Part shown: positions 1-9,743 of the stretch, piece by piece
How positions within the stretch are numbered: the first letter of the stretch is position 1
How the letters are laid out: each line of letters opens with the position of its first letter
Assembly: GCF_040436345.1 (NCBI RefSeq)
Contig: NC_133238.1
Span: 37,501-101,500 of the forward strand
DNA from: Pagrus major
Lineage: Eukaryota; Chordata; Actinopteri; Spariformes; Sparidae
DNA length: 64,000 nucleotides
Reading direction: 5' to 3'
The notes under the pieces: model-generated
Database searches by the model: none
The model's input: the letters and a program-made list of their open reading frames with translations, nothing else
What the model was told of the DNA's origin: nothing
Position numbers and translations under genes: made by a program

Positions 1-248
1 CCTCCCCTCTCCCCCGTTATCCCTTTCTTTTTATTTATTTGTTTGTTTTTTTTATGAGGAGTGTGTGGGACTCCATTTTGGGCCCATTTTGGACCTGTAC
101 TATGTTTTTGGACCTCTGGGGGCATCTGTAGTTCTTGGGAAAAACTTTCACAGGTGCACTAATGACATCAACTCATGTGACCAATCAGAGGGCTTCACCA
201 ATTGCTCACTCCCCTTGTTGGAAGTTCATTAGTCTCCCACACCTAACC

Positions 249-301
249 TGCATCATTCCTCTGATGAAGCCGACCTAGGCGAAACGTCAGGACTTGCATG
301 C
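249..301 (+). ncRNA. Hammerhead ribozyme motif 1 (PLE type)
   Basis: The core reads CTGATGA (261-267), a stem II GCC/GGC with a 6-nt loop (269-280), GAAA (281-284) and C-GTC (285-288). Helix I can form between TCCT just before the core and AGGA after the GTC, with an outer GCAT/ATGC pairing. Helix III is only ACGT with no loop, as known for PLE hammerheads, which are thought to work as dimers. Cleavage would be expected after C288. All invariant core bases are present, so activity is plausible but untested. Confidence 0.75.
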
Positions 302-1249
302 TCTGGATTTTGTATCCCCTAGTAAGACTTTTAGGCATTATATGCCCCCCTTTTTTTTCTCTTTACAAAAAAACTATCAGACTATTGCTCCATTGCTGAG
401 CTTTTTTGGAGAGCTACCTAAATACTTTTCCTGCAAAGACTTTGGAGATCTAATTTCTGTTGTTGTGTGAGGGCCTCCTGCCGGCAGGAATTTCCCCCTC
501 CCCCGTCCTCATTGCCTGTTGGATCCACGCTTCAAAGGACTGGAACCTGTGTGGTAAAACACAAACACGGCTTACTCGAGGTGAAATCACTCTATAAACG
601 AACTCTATTTGAGTGTTTTGAAATCTGTACAAGATCTGGATCTCTGTTTCTTTTGTTTGGATCCTAATGTTTTTATTTGTATAGCTCTCTTGTTGATAAT
701 ATTGATCTCTTTGTTTATAGATCAATTTCGAGTCTGTTTTGTGAAGTGAATCTAGCTTTATTTATTTATTTTCTCCACAACTATACACTCTGTGATCACT
801 TCTTTTTTATTTTACAATTGGTGGTTGTGTTCAGTTTAGCTCACTAGATGGAGCTCCAACATCACAAATAATGTGACTGCCATTTTGTAAGGTGATCTAT
901 TGATATTGGCTTTTCTTTGTTTGGCCCACCAGGGGGTGCTAGAAAACGACTGGCCAGTCTGAGTTTTTATATTGTGGTTGAATTTGTATGTGCATAGGGG
1001 TACATAACCTTTGATCTTGTGGTTTTTTTTATATTTTATATGTATTTTTTATATATATTTTTTTCTGTTTTGTTTTGTCCCCTCCTCCCCCCTATCCCTG
1101 ACCCTTTTTCTTCCTTGCCCCCCTTTTTCTTTTTTCTTTTCATAGTTTGTTCATAGTTTGGCCCTGATCCCTTTTAGATTTTTGTTCTATTTTTTTTTTT
1201 TTTTTTTTTTTTATAGTATTATGAGTTGATTGACCTTTGACTTTTATCC

Positions 1250-3232
1250 ATGGCTGACCCTACTTTAGTGTGTCATCCTTCACGGGCATCTACAGGCCAC
1301 CGGAGTAGCAGAGACTTGTGTGGGGGGGCCTTCTCCTCCTCCTCCCGGCCCTGTGAGGAAAGACCTACAATGCATTCTCAGGTAGCAACAGCTAATGTAC
1401 CATCTATACCGGATGCCACCAAGACTTACTTTAAGCTACTACAGGCAATCCATCATGCAGAAATCATTAGCAAATCATTGGAGACTAACTCTTTTCCTAA
1501 AGGAATGACTAATAGGATCGCTAAAATGACATCATTTATTAAGCCGTCCTCTCCTAACTCCTCCACTTTGGAGAAGGTTAAACTGAACACAGAGGACTGG
1601 ATTAGACAGAACTTTGTCATTCTTAGAGCTCACTATGATGAAGTTATTACCTCACAGTTGTTACATCTACCAGCATTCCAGCTAGAGTCTTATCATAGAG
1701 CTTTGAAGTGGGCGCGTGCAAGGTATGGTCGGAGACTCACCACATCGTCTATTGAAACTTTACGCCCGATGATCATGTCCCCTGTTGTAGTCCCTGTTCC
1801 TGAACAGACCCTGTACACCCAAGATGGAGATTTTCCACCTCTGCCACAGCCAGAACGGGACATGCCTGCAGTGTTTAGACCTGACAGATCAGTAAAGACT
1901 CCTCCACCTGCTCCAGCTGTTGACAAGTCTGGCGTTAGGCCTTCTCTCACCACAGTGGCAACTATCGAGTTATGTCCTCCTTCTCCCAAACCCCAGCGGA
2001 TTCCTCGAACCTCTTCAAAGGGGACAGTTCCACTAGAGGAGGTAACATCACCTTCTCCAGTTAACACAGCTTCGATGTCACACCCTATTGACAGTTTTCA
2101 GGCACAGGAAGTTATACAGTCAAGGGATTTGGAAAGTCCATTCAAAAAGAACAGACTCAGCTTGTCCAAGAACTCTAAAACCCTGACTGTGAAACGGGAG
2201 TCCCGGCCTTCAGCTGGACCCTCAAAGCCTGCAGCTTTGGAGACTTTATCTATCGGTGACACTTCTCTGGACATGAAGCAGTCCTTTTCTGTTGATCTGA
2301 CTACTGTTGAACAGGTTAGTGAAGGATTACCAACCCCTACTTGTAAAACTCCTCTCTTGCATACCTCTTTACTTACTTCTCCCACTCGGGTTTCCTCGGA
2401 CCCCTCGCAGGGTTTGGTACATCTGGAGGCACCTGTAGTGAGGAAAAGAGACGATTTAGTACATCCGTTTTTGAGCAATGTAGTTGTTGAACTGCCTAAT
2501 ACTATACTGCCTATTTCTGCCTTCATCTCACAGGATGCTCCGGGGCTCGACCCTTCGGCCACCACACAGGCGCACCCTATGAGGAAAACTGTTAAGCCTG
2601 ACACAGATGACATGAATGAAGCTAACATGCCGGTCATTTCTGAGGATGCTTTTCACACGCCTGTTGTTTGCAACGATCCTAGGGTGACCAGGGTCGAGCC
2701 CAGGAGACATCAGATTACAACTAGGAAGAATAAGGACTGGGAACTGGAGGTAATTAAACCGATCATCATTATAGGTGACTCTAACCTTTCACGTATCCCT
2801 CAGTTCCAGAACGAGGAGGTTCAGGTGGACAGCTTTCCGGGAGCGACTTTCTATAATATTGGCCAAATCCTTTTGAAGGTGCCACTTGCAACTGAGGTGA
2901 GAGAGGTAGTGCTATCAGTAGGATTGAATAACTGTCTTAAAGGCTATTTGCCTACAACATCAGACAAACAGCTCACTCACCTTATGACAGCAGCGAAGCG
3001 TACCTTTCCCAATGCTATTATCCGGGTGCCTGTGATAAACTTTTCGGATAGACTAGATGAGGCCCAGCAACATCTTTTGGAGCTTTTAAATCTAACTATC
3101 ACTCGCCGCTACACCTTTTTAAACGAATTACCTAGCCTACGCTTTCGCACAGAAGCTAAAGACCCAGTCCACTGGACCCCCAGAACTGCTAAAAACATCC
3201 TAGAACATTGGCTAGATCAATTAAACATGTGA
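1250..3232 (+). CDS. PLE ORF1 with C-terminal SGNH hydrolase domain
   Basis: This is a 660-residue open frame starting at an ATG after a long leader. The N-terminal 150 residues are helical and basic, the middle (about 170-490) is low-complexity, rich in Pro, Ser and Thr. The last 160 residues look like an SGNH/GDSL esterase: GDSN near residue 509 (nucleophile Ser), a GLNN block near 565, and D-P-V-H near 638-641 for the catalytic Asp/His. Esterase-type ORF1 proteins are known from CR1-like LINEs and from ORFs upstream of PLE RTs in fishes; there they are thought to help the RNP, possibly at membranes. The frame has no stop or frameshift. It overlaps the next ORF by 25 bases. Function in transposition is inference. 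Confidence 0.75.
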   Translation: MADPTLVCHPSRASTGHRSSRDLCGGAFSSSSRPCEERPTMHSQVATANVPSIPDATKTYFKLLQAIHHAEIISKSLETNSFPKGMTNRIAKMTSFIKPSSPNSSTLEKVKLNTEDWIRQNFVILRAHYDEVITSQLLHLPAFQLESYHRALKWARARYGRRLTTSSIETLRPMIMSPVVVPVPEQTLYTQDGDFPPLPQPERDMPAVFRPDRSVKTPPPAPAVDKSGVRPSLTTVATIELCPPSPKPQRIPRTSSKGTVPLEEVTSPSPVNTASMSHPIDSFQAQEVIQSRDLESPFKKNRLSLSKNSKTLTVKRESRPSAGPSKPAALETLSIGDTSLDMKQSFSVDLTTVEQVSEGLPTPTCKTPLLHTSLLTSPTRVSSDPSQGLVHLEAPVVRKRDDLVHPFLSNVVVELPNTILPISAFISQDAPGLDPSATTQAHPMRKTVKPDTDDMNEANMPVISEDAFHTPVVCNDPRVTRVEPRRHQITTRKNKDWELEVIKPIIIIGDSNLSRIPQFQNEEVQVDSFPGATFYNIGQILLKVPLATEVREVVLSVGLNNCLKGYLPTTSDKQLTHLMTAAKRTFPNAIIRVPVINFSDRLDEAQQHLLELLNLTITRRYTFLNELPSLRFRTEAKDPVHWTPRTAKNILEHWLDQLNM

Positions 3233-3818
3233 GAGGGGATAAGGTGGTCTCCCATCCCCCTTCAAGCAACGTTATGGTCCTCTGCTCCTCGTTTAGCCTT
3301 AGCCCTTTAGAACAGGAGATTTTGGAGAGGGGTCTTAGTTTTATCCCGACGCCACACGCCCTTAACAAAACTCAACTACGTAAAGACTTGTATGATTACT
3401 ATAGACGTTTAAAGATTTTAGATCATTTTAACTTTGACCGGGATTGCACTGGCTTTCCTTCACTCCTTTTATTTTCAATAGACTCTCAGGTAGAGGCCAT
3501 CCAATCTCACAGAGAATTTCTCCTGACTCTAAAAATGTCATATATGCCATTCAGTGTCAACACTGTGGTAGACTTTATATAGGAGAAACTGGTAGGACGT
3601 TAAAAATGCGTATTTCAGAACACCTTTATCATATTAGGAACTCCAATAAGTCTAACATCTTATATGTACATTTTATTACTTATGGTATCCATCATCTCAA
3701 GTATATGGGGCTTGAAAGTAATATTCTTTGGAGCAAATGCCAACGCAAACGTGTGGAAAGTAGTTTAATTTACAAACTGGCCACGTTCTCACCATCAGGT
3801 CTTAACGATAAATCATAG
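3208..3818 (+). pseudogene. PLE reverse transcriptase/GIY-YIG endonuclease ORF, RT core deleted
   Basis: The frame from 3208 carries the typical PLE RT start: LSPLEQEILERGLSFIPTP followed by a YYRRLKILDHF-type block (to about 3480). Around 3480 it passes into another frame (3444-3818) that encodes a GIY-YIG domain: VIYAIQC..C..LYIGETGRTL..R..EHL, with the zinc-type Cys pair, the catalytic Arg and the EH pair. The palm and finger motifs of the RT (including YxDD) are absent, so about 1.5 kb was lost at the junction. The C-terminus has the usual basic ending and a stop at 3818. This is a non-functional pol, though the endonuclease domain alone reads intact. Confidence 0.8.
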
Positions 3819-4593
3819 GATCGTACTCTGGATCTATTTCTCTTCATGATTTTCTCCTAAAATAATTGGTTTTGTTTAGCTGGTTGGATAGTAAGGACAC
3901 ATGACCTGCCTTGACCTCGGGTTAGAAGCTTGACTTATGATTTATCTTATGTTCGTATTGTCCGTGATTTGTCTTAGTTTATCTGGGTGTTTGTTTAATT
4001 ATGAGTTTATGCTCGAGATATTTTTAGCACTTTTCTTAATTTGGGTGTATTTTGTTATGTTTTGTGGCACTTATTTCGTTTGCTGTGACTCGGCTGGTGA
4101 TGGGTTTTGATATTGATAGCACTTAAATTGCTTTAGTTTGTATTTAATATTTTGTATAGCACTTTATTTGTCTGTTTTTTCTTATTTTACAGCACTTATA
4201 ATTTATAGACACCTTTTGATGTTGTTTGTCCTCATATATGTGTCTTTTGGCCTTTTTTTCCTTTCCCAGGGTTAAGGCAGGGTCTTACTAGTTGTTCAGG
4301 ATGCGGAATTTGAGGGATGACATCTCCTTGGAGTATTTGGGCTCTGTGGACGAGAGGAAAATCACAATATTAATTATTGTTGTACATATATATTTTGTTT
4401 ATTAAATATGGATTGATTTATACTTTACTTACCTGTGTTTGCATGATTTATAATTCACCTTTGTTTTATCTTCTCACCTCATCCCCTTGTCTCCTTCTCA
4501 GCGCCATTTTTTTGTGCTTGTCTCCTGATCATCTTATCCGGTCCTGCCTTTTTTCCTCTTTTTTATCCAAAACCCAAATTTTGAGGGTCTATA

Positions 4594-5170
4594 TACCTTA
4601 CCCTAACCCTTTACCCTACCCCTAACCCTAACCCTTTCCCCTCAACCCTAACCCTAACCCTAACCCCTTATCCTAACCCTAACCCTTTCCCCTCAACCCT
4701 AACCCTAACCTTTACCCCTTAACCCTAACCCTAACCCCAACCCCTTATCCTAACCCTAACCCCTTCCCCCTCAACCCTAACCCTAACCTCTACCCCTCAA
4801 CCCTAACCCTAACCCCTCATCCTAACCCTAACCACTTCCCCCTCAACCCTAACCCTAACCTTTACCCCTCAACCCTAACCCTAACCCCAACCCTTAATCC
4901 TAACCCTTACCCTTTCCCCTTAACCCTAACCCTAACCTTTACCCCTTAACCCTAACCCTAACTTTCACCTGCCAACCTCAACCCTAATCTCAAATCCTAA
5001 ATCCTAACCCTAACCTTTACCCCTCAACCCCAACCCTAACCTTCACCTTCCAACCTCAACCCTAATCTTCAATCCTCAACCCCAACCCTAACCTTTACCC
5101 CTCAACCCTAACCCTAATCTTTACTCTTAACCCTAACCCTAATCTTAAATCCTTAACCCTATTCCTAATT
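4594..5170. repeat. Degenerate interstitial telomeric repeats (CCCTAA)n
   Basis: The stretch is built of CCCTAACCCTAA blocks mixed with variants such as CCCTTTACCCCTCAA and ACCTTCACCTTCCAAC. The C-rich strand is the plus strand, beginning within a few bases of the end of the upstream PLE. Repeat purity falls with distance from that junction. Confidence 0.9.
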
Positions 5171-6232
5171 CTTGTTTTCCTTTTCTTCCCCTTTCTCCTT
5201 GTCTCTCTTGCCTTTTCTTTCCTTTTCCTCTCTCCCTTTTCTTCTTTTTTCTTCCCCCTCTTCTCCCTCTTTTTATTACTCTTCTTAGGTTAGTTGTGAA
5301 TCAGATCCAGTTTACTTTCCTGTGACTATTCGACCAAGGTATCACTTTGATAAAACTTGAGAACGGTGGCCTCTACCTGAGACCTCTTTGTCTATTAGTT
5401 TATTTTTCTATCGATTAGGTTTTTGTTTTTCAAAAAATTCTCTTTAGTATATATTTGATTCATTTGTGATTCATTTATTTTCTCCCCTCCTCTTTTCTCT
5501 CCCCTATCTGGTGGATTAAAGTATAGTGAGTTTGTTTCCTTCCCTTAAAAATCAACTTACACAAGATACGACCTGCGCCCGTGCCGATGTAGTTCTCCTT
5601 AATTTGGGAGTTTCTACTACTTCTTTTCCCTACCTAACCTTCACCCTCCAACCTCAACCCTAATCTTCAATCCTAAACCCCAACCCTAACCTTTACCCCT
5701 CAACCCTAACCCTAATCTTTACTCTTAACCCTAACCCTAATCTTAAATCCTTAATCCTATTCCTAACTCTTGTTTTCCTTTTCTTCCCCTTTCTCCTTGT
5801 CTCTCTTGCCTTTTCTTTCCTTTTCCTCTCTCCCTTTTCTTCTTTTTTCTTCCCCCTCTTCTCCCTCTTTTTATGACTCTTCTTAGGTTAGTTGTGAATC
5901 AGATCCAGTTTACTTTCCTGTGGCTATTCGACCAAGGTATCACTTTGATAAAACTTGAGAACGGTGGCCTCTACCTGAGATCTCTTTGTCTATTAGTTTA
6001 TTTTTCTATCGATTAGGTTTGTGTTTTTCAAAAAATTCTCTTTAGTATATATTCGATTCATTTGTGATTCATTTATTAATTTTCTCCCCTCCTCTTTTCT
6101 CTCCCCTATCTGGTGGATTAAAGTATAGTGAGTTTGTTTCCTTCCCTTAAAAATCAACTTACACAAGATACGACCTGCGCCCGTGCCGATGTAGTTCTCC
6201 TTAATTTGGGAGTTTCTACTACTTCTTTTCCC
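5030..6232. repeat. Tandem duplication, ~600-bp unit
   Basis: Two near-identical units (about 5030-5632 and 5633-6232) each contain a telomere-like part, a ~110-nt pyrimidine tract (CTTTTCTTCCCCTTTCTCC type; 5171-5280 and 5771-5880) and a unique part ending in TTCTTTTCCCTACCTAAC. Differences are single bases plus one small insertion. The sharp duplication suggests unequal exchange between the telomere-like blocks. Confidence 0.85.
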
Positions 6233-6410
6233 TACCTAACCCTAACCCTAACCCTAACCCTAACCCTAATTGTGGCTAACCCTAACCCTAATTGTGGCCT
6301 AACCCTAACCCTAATTGACCCCAGCCCCATTTGTGGCTCTAACCCTAACCCTAACCCTAACCCTAATTTGATTCTCACCCCTAACCCTAATCCCAAACCC
6401 TGACCTTAAC
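6233..6410. repeat. Interstitial telomeric repeats, second block
   Basis: Runs of CCCTAA (six perfect in a row near 6237) are interrupted by TTGTGGC spacers and end where the next PLE 5' sequence begins. Same strand orientation as the first block. Confidence 0.85.
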
Positions 6411-6805
6411 CCGCAAATTGACCCAAGGAGGTCGGACAACCCTAAAACGGTTACGATTAAGGATTCCGTATATAGCCCACAGAGAGGCAAAAAGAATATA
6501 TACGAGGTACGTAAGGATAATTTCATCGCCGGTTATTGGTAAAGGATGGAGGATAGGCAGTGGAGTAGGGAAATGAAGAGGGAAAAGGAACATGGGAAAT
6601 AAGGATTAAGGACTAAATTCATTATGAATATATAATAAATATATAAATATAAATATTTACATATAAGTTAAAAACAACTATATAAAAACAATTAAGTTAA
6701 CACTAAGTTAAAAACAACTATATTAAAAACAAGAAAGTTCATTGGAAGGGATAACACTAAGTTAAATATAACAGTTTAAAAACAAGTCAGTTCATTAAGG
6801 GAGAG

Positions 6806-6812
6806 TATAAAA
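6806..6812 (+). promoter_or_regulatory. TATA box of PLE leader
   Basis: TATAAAA lies about 105 bases before the hammerhead. Equivalent boxes sit at 41044-41050 (TATAAAA) and 31101-31107 (TAATAAA) before the related motifs, so the spacing is conserved within the family. Start sites are not known. Confidence 0.55.
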
Positions 6813-6910
6813 GGGAGAAAGACAAGCAGATCACTCAGTTTGGCATTAGACTTCGGAGGAGCAACATCTCCCCAACTAATTGGAACAAGGGATACTTACC
6901 TGTATGTCGT

Positions 6911-6957
6911 GGCTTATGCCTGAAGAAGTCCAAGTAGGACGAAACGTCGCGAGCGCC
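6911..6957 (+). ncRNA. Hammerhead ribozyme motif 2 (PLE type)
   Basis: The core is CTGAAGA (6920-6926, fits CUGANGA), stem II GTCC/GGAC with loop AAGTA, GAAA (6941-6944), then C-GTC (to 6948). Helix I pairs GGC..GC before the core with GC..GCC after the cleavage site. Helix III is again only ACGT. All core bases are intact; this is the best formed of the four motifs. Confidence 0.8.
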
Positions 6958-7328
6958 ACCTAGAGGACATACAGAAGAAAAACAATAAGGTTAACCAACT
7001 CAAATATGGGAGGGAATTATATAAACCAATAAAAGCCAAACAACAAAAACCAAAAAAATGGAAAAATATAAAAAACTAAAAAAATAGAAAAATATAAAAA
7101 CACAAAATATTGTTTTAGCGGTGTATACTTGATATAAATTTTATTTTATGATAAATATATCTACCCTAGAAAAACTATAAATATTATTACTTAAATACAC
7201 CGCGCTCAAACCTAATTAGAAGAAGATGGGGAAGGGGGTGTGGCCTGTCTGTAGGGTGGAGAGTGCACCTTTGGGACCACATGAGTGGGGCCCATTTCAG
7301 TCCCCTTCCCTAGCCCCCAAAAGAGGTC

Positions 7329-7595
7329 AATGAGCCTGTCCAGTAAGAGGACATCCTCAAGAATGACGAGGTGGAGCCAGAGCCCATAAGCCTGATATCA
7401 GTCACCAAGGTCCTGCCACAGGTCGTCAACACAAAGTGGTCTGACATGGAAATTGCACAAATCGACCTGGATTCGGCACTTACCCACAGGCAGGCCTACA
7501 ACCAGTACCTGCTGTCCTGCCAGAACTTGGAGATGCAGGTCAGGCCTTTCCAAGGCCTTGAGAAGAAGAGGAGGTTGTTGATGAAAAATGCATAG
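7329..7595 (+). pseudogene. Unrecognised open frame, possible exon of the 9-12 kb gene family
   Basis: A frame of about 85 residues reads through EDILKNDEVEPEPISLISV and ends RPFQGLEKKRRLLMKNA. It has no ATG near its start and is charged, helical and rich in aromatic/basic pairs. The fragment AYNQYLLSCQ..VRPFQGLEKKRR resembles helical DNA-binding-like segments in multicopy fish proteins, but I cannot name it. A CA-rich minisatellite follows at once. It might be an exon belonging with 9054-9356. Confidence 0.3.
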
Positions 7596-7609
7596 AGTGC
7601 ATCCCACAC

Positions 7610-7905
7610 CTTCACAAACACACACACACCTACATTCACACACACTGGACACACTCATATTACACTTTTATTGACACATTCCACACCCACACAAACACAC
7701 TCACCTACATTCACACATACTGCACCCACTCATAGCACTTTTATTGACACATTCCGCACCCACCCACACAAACACAAACACACACATTCACACACACTGC
7801 ACCCATTCATACCTCACTTTTATTGACACATTCCGCACCCACACAAACACACACATTCACAGACACTGCACCCACTCATACCTCACTTTTATTGGCACAT
7901 ACCTT
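7610..7905. repeat. CA-rich minisatellite, ~71-79-bp unit, about four copies
   Basis: Each unit contains CACTTTTATTGACACATTCC followed by CA-rich sequence with TACATTCACACACACTGCAC. Unit boundaries can be followed at about 7662, 7738, 7815 and 7886. Confidence 0.85.
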
Positions 7906-7920
7906 GTATATAGTTCATTA

Positions 7921-7931
7921 AAAAAAAAATA

Positions 7932-7962
<31 letters not shown>
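7921..7962. repeat. Poly-A tract
   Basis: About 40 A residues with one interruption (ATACAAAA) follow the minisatellite. It may be the tail of an unrecognised retroposed sequence to its left. Confidence 0.7.
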
Positions 7963-7965
<3 letters not shown>

Positions 7966-8006
7966 CCCCCACATGGACTCTGCCTTGCCGTGGCGTGGGG
8001 GCTTAC

Positions 8007-8132
8007 GTGCCTCGGTGGTCCTGTGGACTGTGGGGATTGGGTCTACCCAGCTGGTCTACTACTGCCTTACCAAACAGCAGTAGACCAGCTGGGTAGACAC
8101 AATCCCTAGAGTCCACAGGAAAACTGAGGCAC
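8007..8132. repeat. Long hairpin (inverted repeat, ~58-bp arms)
   Basis: Arms 8007-8064 and 8075-8132 are inverted copies with a 10-nt loop. The inner 24 bp (GTCTACCCAGCTGGTCTACT and its complement) have one mismatch; the outer part (TCCTGTGGACT, GGGATTG) has several. No gene lies in it. It could be a fold-back element or a palindrome made by template switching. Confidence 0.8.
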
Positions 8133-8195
8133 AACCAAAGAGTCCAACATGCTGCACAATCACTTACCTTTATCACTTACCTGTCAAAAACTACT

Positions 8196-8238
8196 GGGGT
8201 TAGGGTTAGGGTCAGGGTCAGGGTCAGGGTTAGGGTTA
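8196..8238. repeat. Short TTAGGG/TCAGGG telomere-like array
   Basis: GGGGTTAGGGTTAGGG is followed by three TCAGGG variants and two more TTAGGG units. The G-rich strand is the plus strand, opposite to the arrays at 4594-6410. Confidence 0.8.
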
Positions 8239-8424
8239 GATCCAGGTGTATCTTTGTACTTACTCTACTCGCCCGATTTTACTTATTCGTTTTACTTACC
8301 TTCTTTATACTGGACATGTCATTTTTTACTAACCTTAACCAGTCGACTCTTCTTGCTGGATGGTCTGCTGCATGCTGGACAATCAGTAGCATCACCTGTA
8401 GGCAGAAAACACGTAAAAATTACT

Positions 8425-8950
8425 TCACAAAAAGTTATTCCCAATCGACTCAGAATGGCTTGAAACGTGCTCCTGAACAATTTCTGGAAAAACTATTTTG
8501 TTGGGGTGACACTTAGAAAAAATTCACTAAATTTCAAGAAAATTTCAATTTTTCTTATAGGTATATATAGACTCCAAATGGCCTGAAACGTGCTCCTAAG
8601 CATGTTCTGGGGAATTTTTCAAAAACACCTAGGCGGATTTCACAACTTCCCATTGACTTGAATGGGAAACTTCAAACGTTCATAACTCCGGAACCGAAGG
8701 TGCTAGAAACTTGGAAACATGATCCGTCAGATGGTTTGTGAGGGTGCTGAACACGCCAGTCTTGGACCCGAGTCTCTACGACCTTTCGTTCGAAACCCTT
8801 ACCCTAACCCTAACCCACCGTTGGAAAGCCCATGCCGAGTCATGGGGGGGTAGAACTTGGTTTCAAGTCTCTACGACATTCCTATCAAAAGTTATTAACA
8901 AATACATTCTTGTCAGGGGGGGAAGTCAGTGGTTTTCATCCCTATAACCT
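8425..8950. repeat. Unclassified interspersed repeat with a 123-bp direct repeat
   Basis: GGCTTGAAACGTGCTCCTGA at about 8458 returns as GGCCTGAAACGTGCTCCTAA at about 8580. The following sequence (CATTGACTTGAATGGGAAAC, CATAACTCCGGAACCGAAGG) has the look of a common fish interspersed repeat. A short CCCTAA run sits near 8800. No coding potential was seen. Confidence 0.5.
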
Positions 8951-9053
8951 AACCCTCTAACAATTGGGAGAAGGTAGTGCATATGCTGATATCTGATGAA
9001 CATATTCTCTCTCACACCTCTGTTTTGGAAGGTAGGGTCCTGACAGGCAACTG

Positions 9054-9356
9054 GTGTATTGCCTCAGGTGCAAGAGGGCGTACAGTGTACTGTCCACCCA
9101 CCTTAGGAGGGCGTGCATGAAGGATAACACGGCGGAAGAAGGAGATGCCGAATTGTACCGGGCAAAGCAGTCACAGAGAGAGTGGACGAGGGTCGGTAGG
9201 TGCTGGGACTACCAGGAAATGTCCTCCGTGGTTTCAGATGAGGCGTCCCGCCGGTCCCTGGTTGACCACCTCAAGGAAAAAGGGTTGTTTGTCATCGGTG
9301 AACCGATGGAGGGTGTGCAGGGTGCAGAGCCGAGATTGGTTATGCTTATGATTTGA
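9054..9356 (+). pseudogene. CxxC/HxxxxC domain fragment of a multicopy fish protein
   Basis: The open frame of about 100 residues begins VYCLRCKRAYSVLSTHLRRA and has Cys-x2-Cys and His-x4-Cys spaced as in a small zinc-binding fold (residues 3, 6, 17, 22). A helical charged stretch follows (RAKQSQREWTRVGR, DEASRRSLVDHLKEKGLFVI). I have seen this type of sequence in multicopy, transposon-like fish loci, partly together with SET domains, but cannot give a name. There is no ATG at the start, so it is probably an internal exon. A LINE follows at 9420 and a SET exon of what may be the same gene at 11.0-11.8 kb. Function unknown; DNA or RNA binding is a guess. Confidence 0.45.
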
Positions 9357-9743
9357 TTAACATTTAAGGTGACTCTTTTTTTGTATGTCTCAAATGTACA
9401 TTGCCTTTACGAATCTGTGATGCGTGTCAGCTCCTGGATTACTGACTACTTGACAGGCAGGCCACAGTTTGTCCGTCTGGGCAGTGTCCTTGTCATGACT
9501 TGATTCATGTTATAGTTCTGTTTCCTGTGTCATCTTGTTGTATTGACTTCTCCTCTCGTTTCAGATTCCCCTTCCCTCCTCGTGTGGTTTCATCCTCCTC
9601 CTTGATTGTCTGTCCCCTTCCTTTTCACCTTATACACCACTGACTTTCAGTACAACTCTGAGGCATGTTACCGGCAGAAGTTCTCTGACGACTCAGCTGT
9701 AGTTGGGTATATAAGAGAGGGAGAGGAGGGGGAGTAGAGGACA

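Larger units (their letters stand above)
1..4590 (+). mobile_element. Penelope-like retroelement (PLE), internally deleted
   Basis: The window opens inside this element. In order it shows a hammerhead motif (about 249-301), a long T-rich leader (302-1249, with a T tract near 1187-1213 and no ORF of note), ORF1 with an SGNH domain (1250-3232), an overlapping ORF that starts like a PLE reverse transcriptase and ends in a GIY-YIG endonuclease (3208-3818), and an AT-rich 3' untranslated part (3819-4590). It ends directly against CCCTAA-type repeats. PLEs typically carry RT followed by GIY-YIG and often hammerheads; the RT core is missing here, so this copy cannot move by itself. The 5' limit lies outside the window. 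Confidence 0.8.
6411..7260 (+). mobile_element. PLE 5' fragment (leader with TATA box and hammerhead)
   Basis: An AT-rich upstream part with repeats of AAGTTAAAAACAACTATA type (about 6660-6790) leads to a TATAAAA box (6806-6812) and a well-formed hammerhead (6911-6957). The same order (AAGTTAAAAC minisatellite, TATA, hammerhead) recurs at 30940-31568 and 40842-41330, which is why I call it a PLE leader. No RT or endonuclease follows; from about 7000 the sequence is A-rich and unassigned. Confidence 0.65.

Noticed and set aside
1693..2710. Long minus-strand open frames opposite ORF1
   Set aside because: They mirror the plus-strand SGNH ORF in low-complexity Pro/Ser sequence and have no family features.
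3900..4300. Repeated AGCACTTA words in the PLE 3' UTR as a regulatory array
   Set aside because: Spacing is irregular and the words are short; AT-rich composition explains them.
6128..6403. Frame made of TLTLTLTL and NPNPNP repeats
   Set aside because: It is a translation of CCCTAA repeats.
7744..8109. Frame rich in His and Thr with a Lys run
   Set aside because: It arises from the CA minisatellite and the poly-A tract.
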